The notes under the pieces are model-generated. The model made no database searches. It saw nothing but the letters and a program-made list of their open reading frames with translations, and was not told the origin of the DNA. A program made the translations under genes and the position numbers. DNA of 5,893 nucleotides from UBA9647 sp035506075 (GTDB lineage: Bacteria > Bacteroidota > Ignavibacteria > UBA10030), in assembly GCA_035506075.1 (NCBI GenBank), contig DATJQB010000401.1, positions 1 through 5,893 on the forward strand. Reading direction: 5' to 3'. Positions 5,451 to 5,893 of this stretch are shown here, in pieces (position 1 is the first letter of the stretch; each line of letters opens with the position of its first letter).

Positions 5451-5893
5451 TCAGGCCGGAAGGAGAATGCGGATGGTGGTACCTTTGCCCATTTCACTGT
5501 CGATCTCGATTTTGCCCTGGTGGTCGTCGATGACCTTTTTGACGATTGCCATACCGAGACCGGTCCCGTGTTTTTTGCCGTACGTCATGAAGGGCTCGAA
5601 GATTCTCTTTCTGACTTCTTCCGGCATTCCGGTGCCTGAGTCCCTGAATTCGATCTTCACGAAGCCATTGCTGGGCGCGGTTGAGACGGTGAGCGATCCC
5701 CCTTGCGGCATCGCGTCGCGCGCGTTGCTCGCAAGATTGTAGAAGACCCTGACCATCTTGTCCTGGTCCATCTTGACCATGCCTTTGAACTCCGTCTGAC
5801 GAACCAGCTGCACGTTATTCTTGCTGAGATCCTTCTCGATGAAGTCGAGCACCGCGCTCATTGTCTCGCCGAAATCGAGTTCCTGGATATTCG
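5451..5893 (-). CDS. Sensor histidine kinase, C-terminal ATPase domain (partial; N-terminus outside the window)
   Basis: The frame is open to the window edge and gives 146 residues of the HATPase_c domain of a two-component kinase. Motifs, numbered from the first complete codon, are the N-box NLASNARDAM (52-61), G1 DSGTGM (84-89), F-box FEPF (98-101) and G2 GTGLGMAIVKK (109-119). The domain ends with GKGTTIRILLPA and the stop at 5451-5453. An ATG at 5861 could be mistaken for a start, but codons upstream of it (NIQELDFGET) read on in frame and match the usual linker to the phosphoacceptor helices. The H-box and the sensing domain must therefore lie beyond position 5893. The N-box and F-box resemble NtrB-like kinases. 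The signal, partner regulator and total length cannot be seen. Confidence 0.9.
   Translation of the reverse strand, partial: NIQELDFGETMSAVLDFIEKDLSKNNVQLVRQTEFKGMVKMDQDKMVRVFYNLASNARDAMPQGGSLTVSTAPSNGFVKIEFRDSGTGMPEEVRKRIFEPFMTYGKKHGTGLGMAIVKKVIDDHQGKIEIDSEMGKGTTIRILLPA

Noticed and set aside
5439..5460. TCCGG/CCGGA inverted repeat at the end of the kinase gene as a terminator
   Set aside because: It is a 5-bp stem with a 12-base loop, lies partly inside the coding sequence and has no T-tract.
5394..5742. AGGAGG at 5394-5399 as ribosome binding site for a plus-strand gene starting at GTG 5428
   Set aside because: The spacing of about 28 bases is far too long, and the frame is antisense to the well-supported histidine kinase.
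5451..5861. Reading the kinase fragment as a complete 136-residue protein starting at ATG 5861
   Set aside because: The frame stays open upstream to the window edge with linker-like sequence, and a lone HATPase domain starting there would lack the phosphoacceptor helices.

Overview
This is a gene-dense bacterial window with moderately high GC (roughly mid-50s percent by eye). It has short intergenic gaps, overlapping start and stop codons, and Shine-Dalgarno sites ahead of some genes. I see no rRNA, tRNA, CRISPR array, insertion sequence or phage gene. The gene families are widespread, so the taxon cannot be fixed from the sequence. An environmental bacterium with a chromosomal housekeeping or accessory mix fits best.

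Layout. Positions 1-1986 hold a minus-strand gene string, read right to left: an HhH-GPD DNA glycosylase of the AlkA/OGG superfamily (1078-1986), an alpha/beta hydrolase (234-1100), and the first 79 codons of an unrecognised small protein (1-237, running off the window). Each gene overlaps the next (23 bp, then an ATGA overlap), so they are almost certainly co-transcribed. A 140-bp divergent region (1987-2126) holds a plausible promoter for this string, three copies of ATGCAAA and a small dyad.

Positions 2127-4813 are a plus-strand string: a DrrA-type ABC ATPase (2127-3077), its ABC-2 permease overlapping by one base (3077-3838), and a zinc-dependent histone-deacetylase-family amidohydrolase (3875-4813) behind a strong ribosome binding site. 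The first two form a complete small exporter. The deacetylase may act on a small molecule connected with it, or may only share the transcript.

Positions 4851-5893 are again minus strand: the C-terminal ATPase part of a sensor histidine kinase (5451-5893, entering from outside) and, 57 bp downstream of it, a single-domain macrodomain protein (4851-5393). The macrodomain gene ends tail-to-tail with the deacetylase gene, 37 bp apart.

No single obvious novel system is visible. The points most worth a second look are the deacetylase with an exporter on one side and an ADP-ribose-binding macrodomain on the other, the macrodomain gene's start directly behind CCTCCT, and the unidentified small protein coupled to the hydrolase. 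All gaps between genes are under 150 bp.
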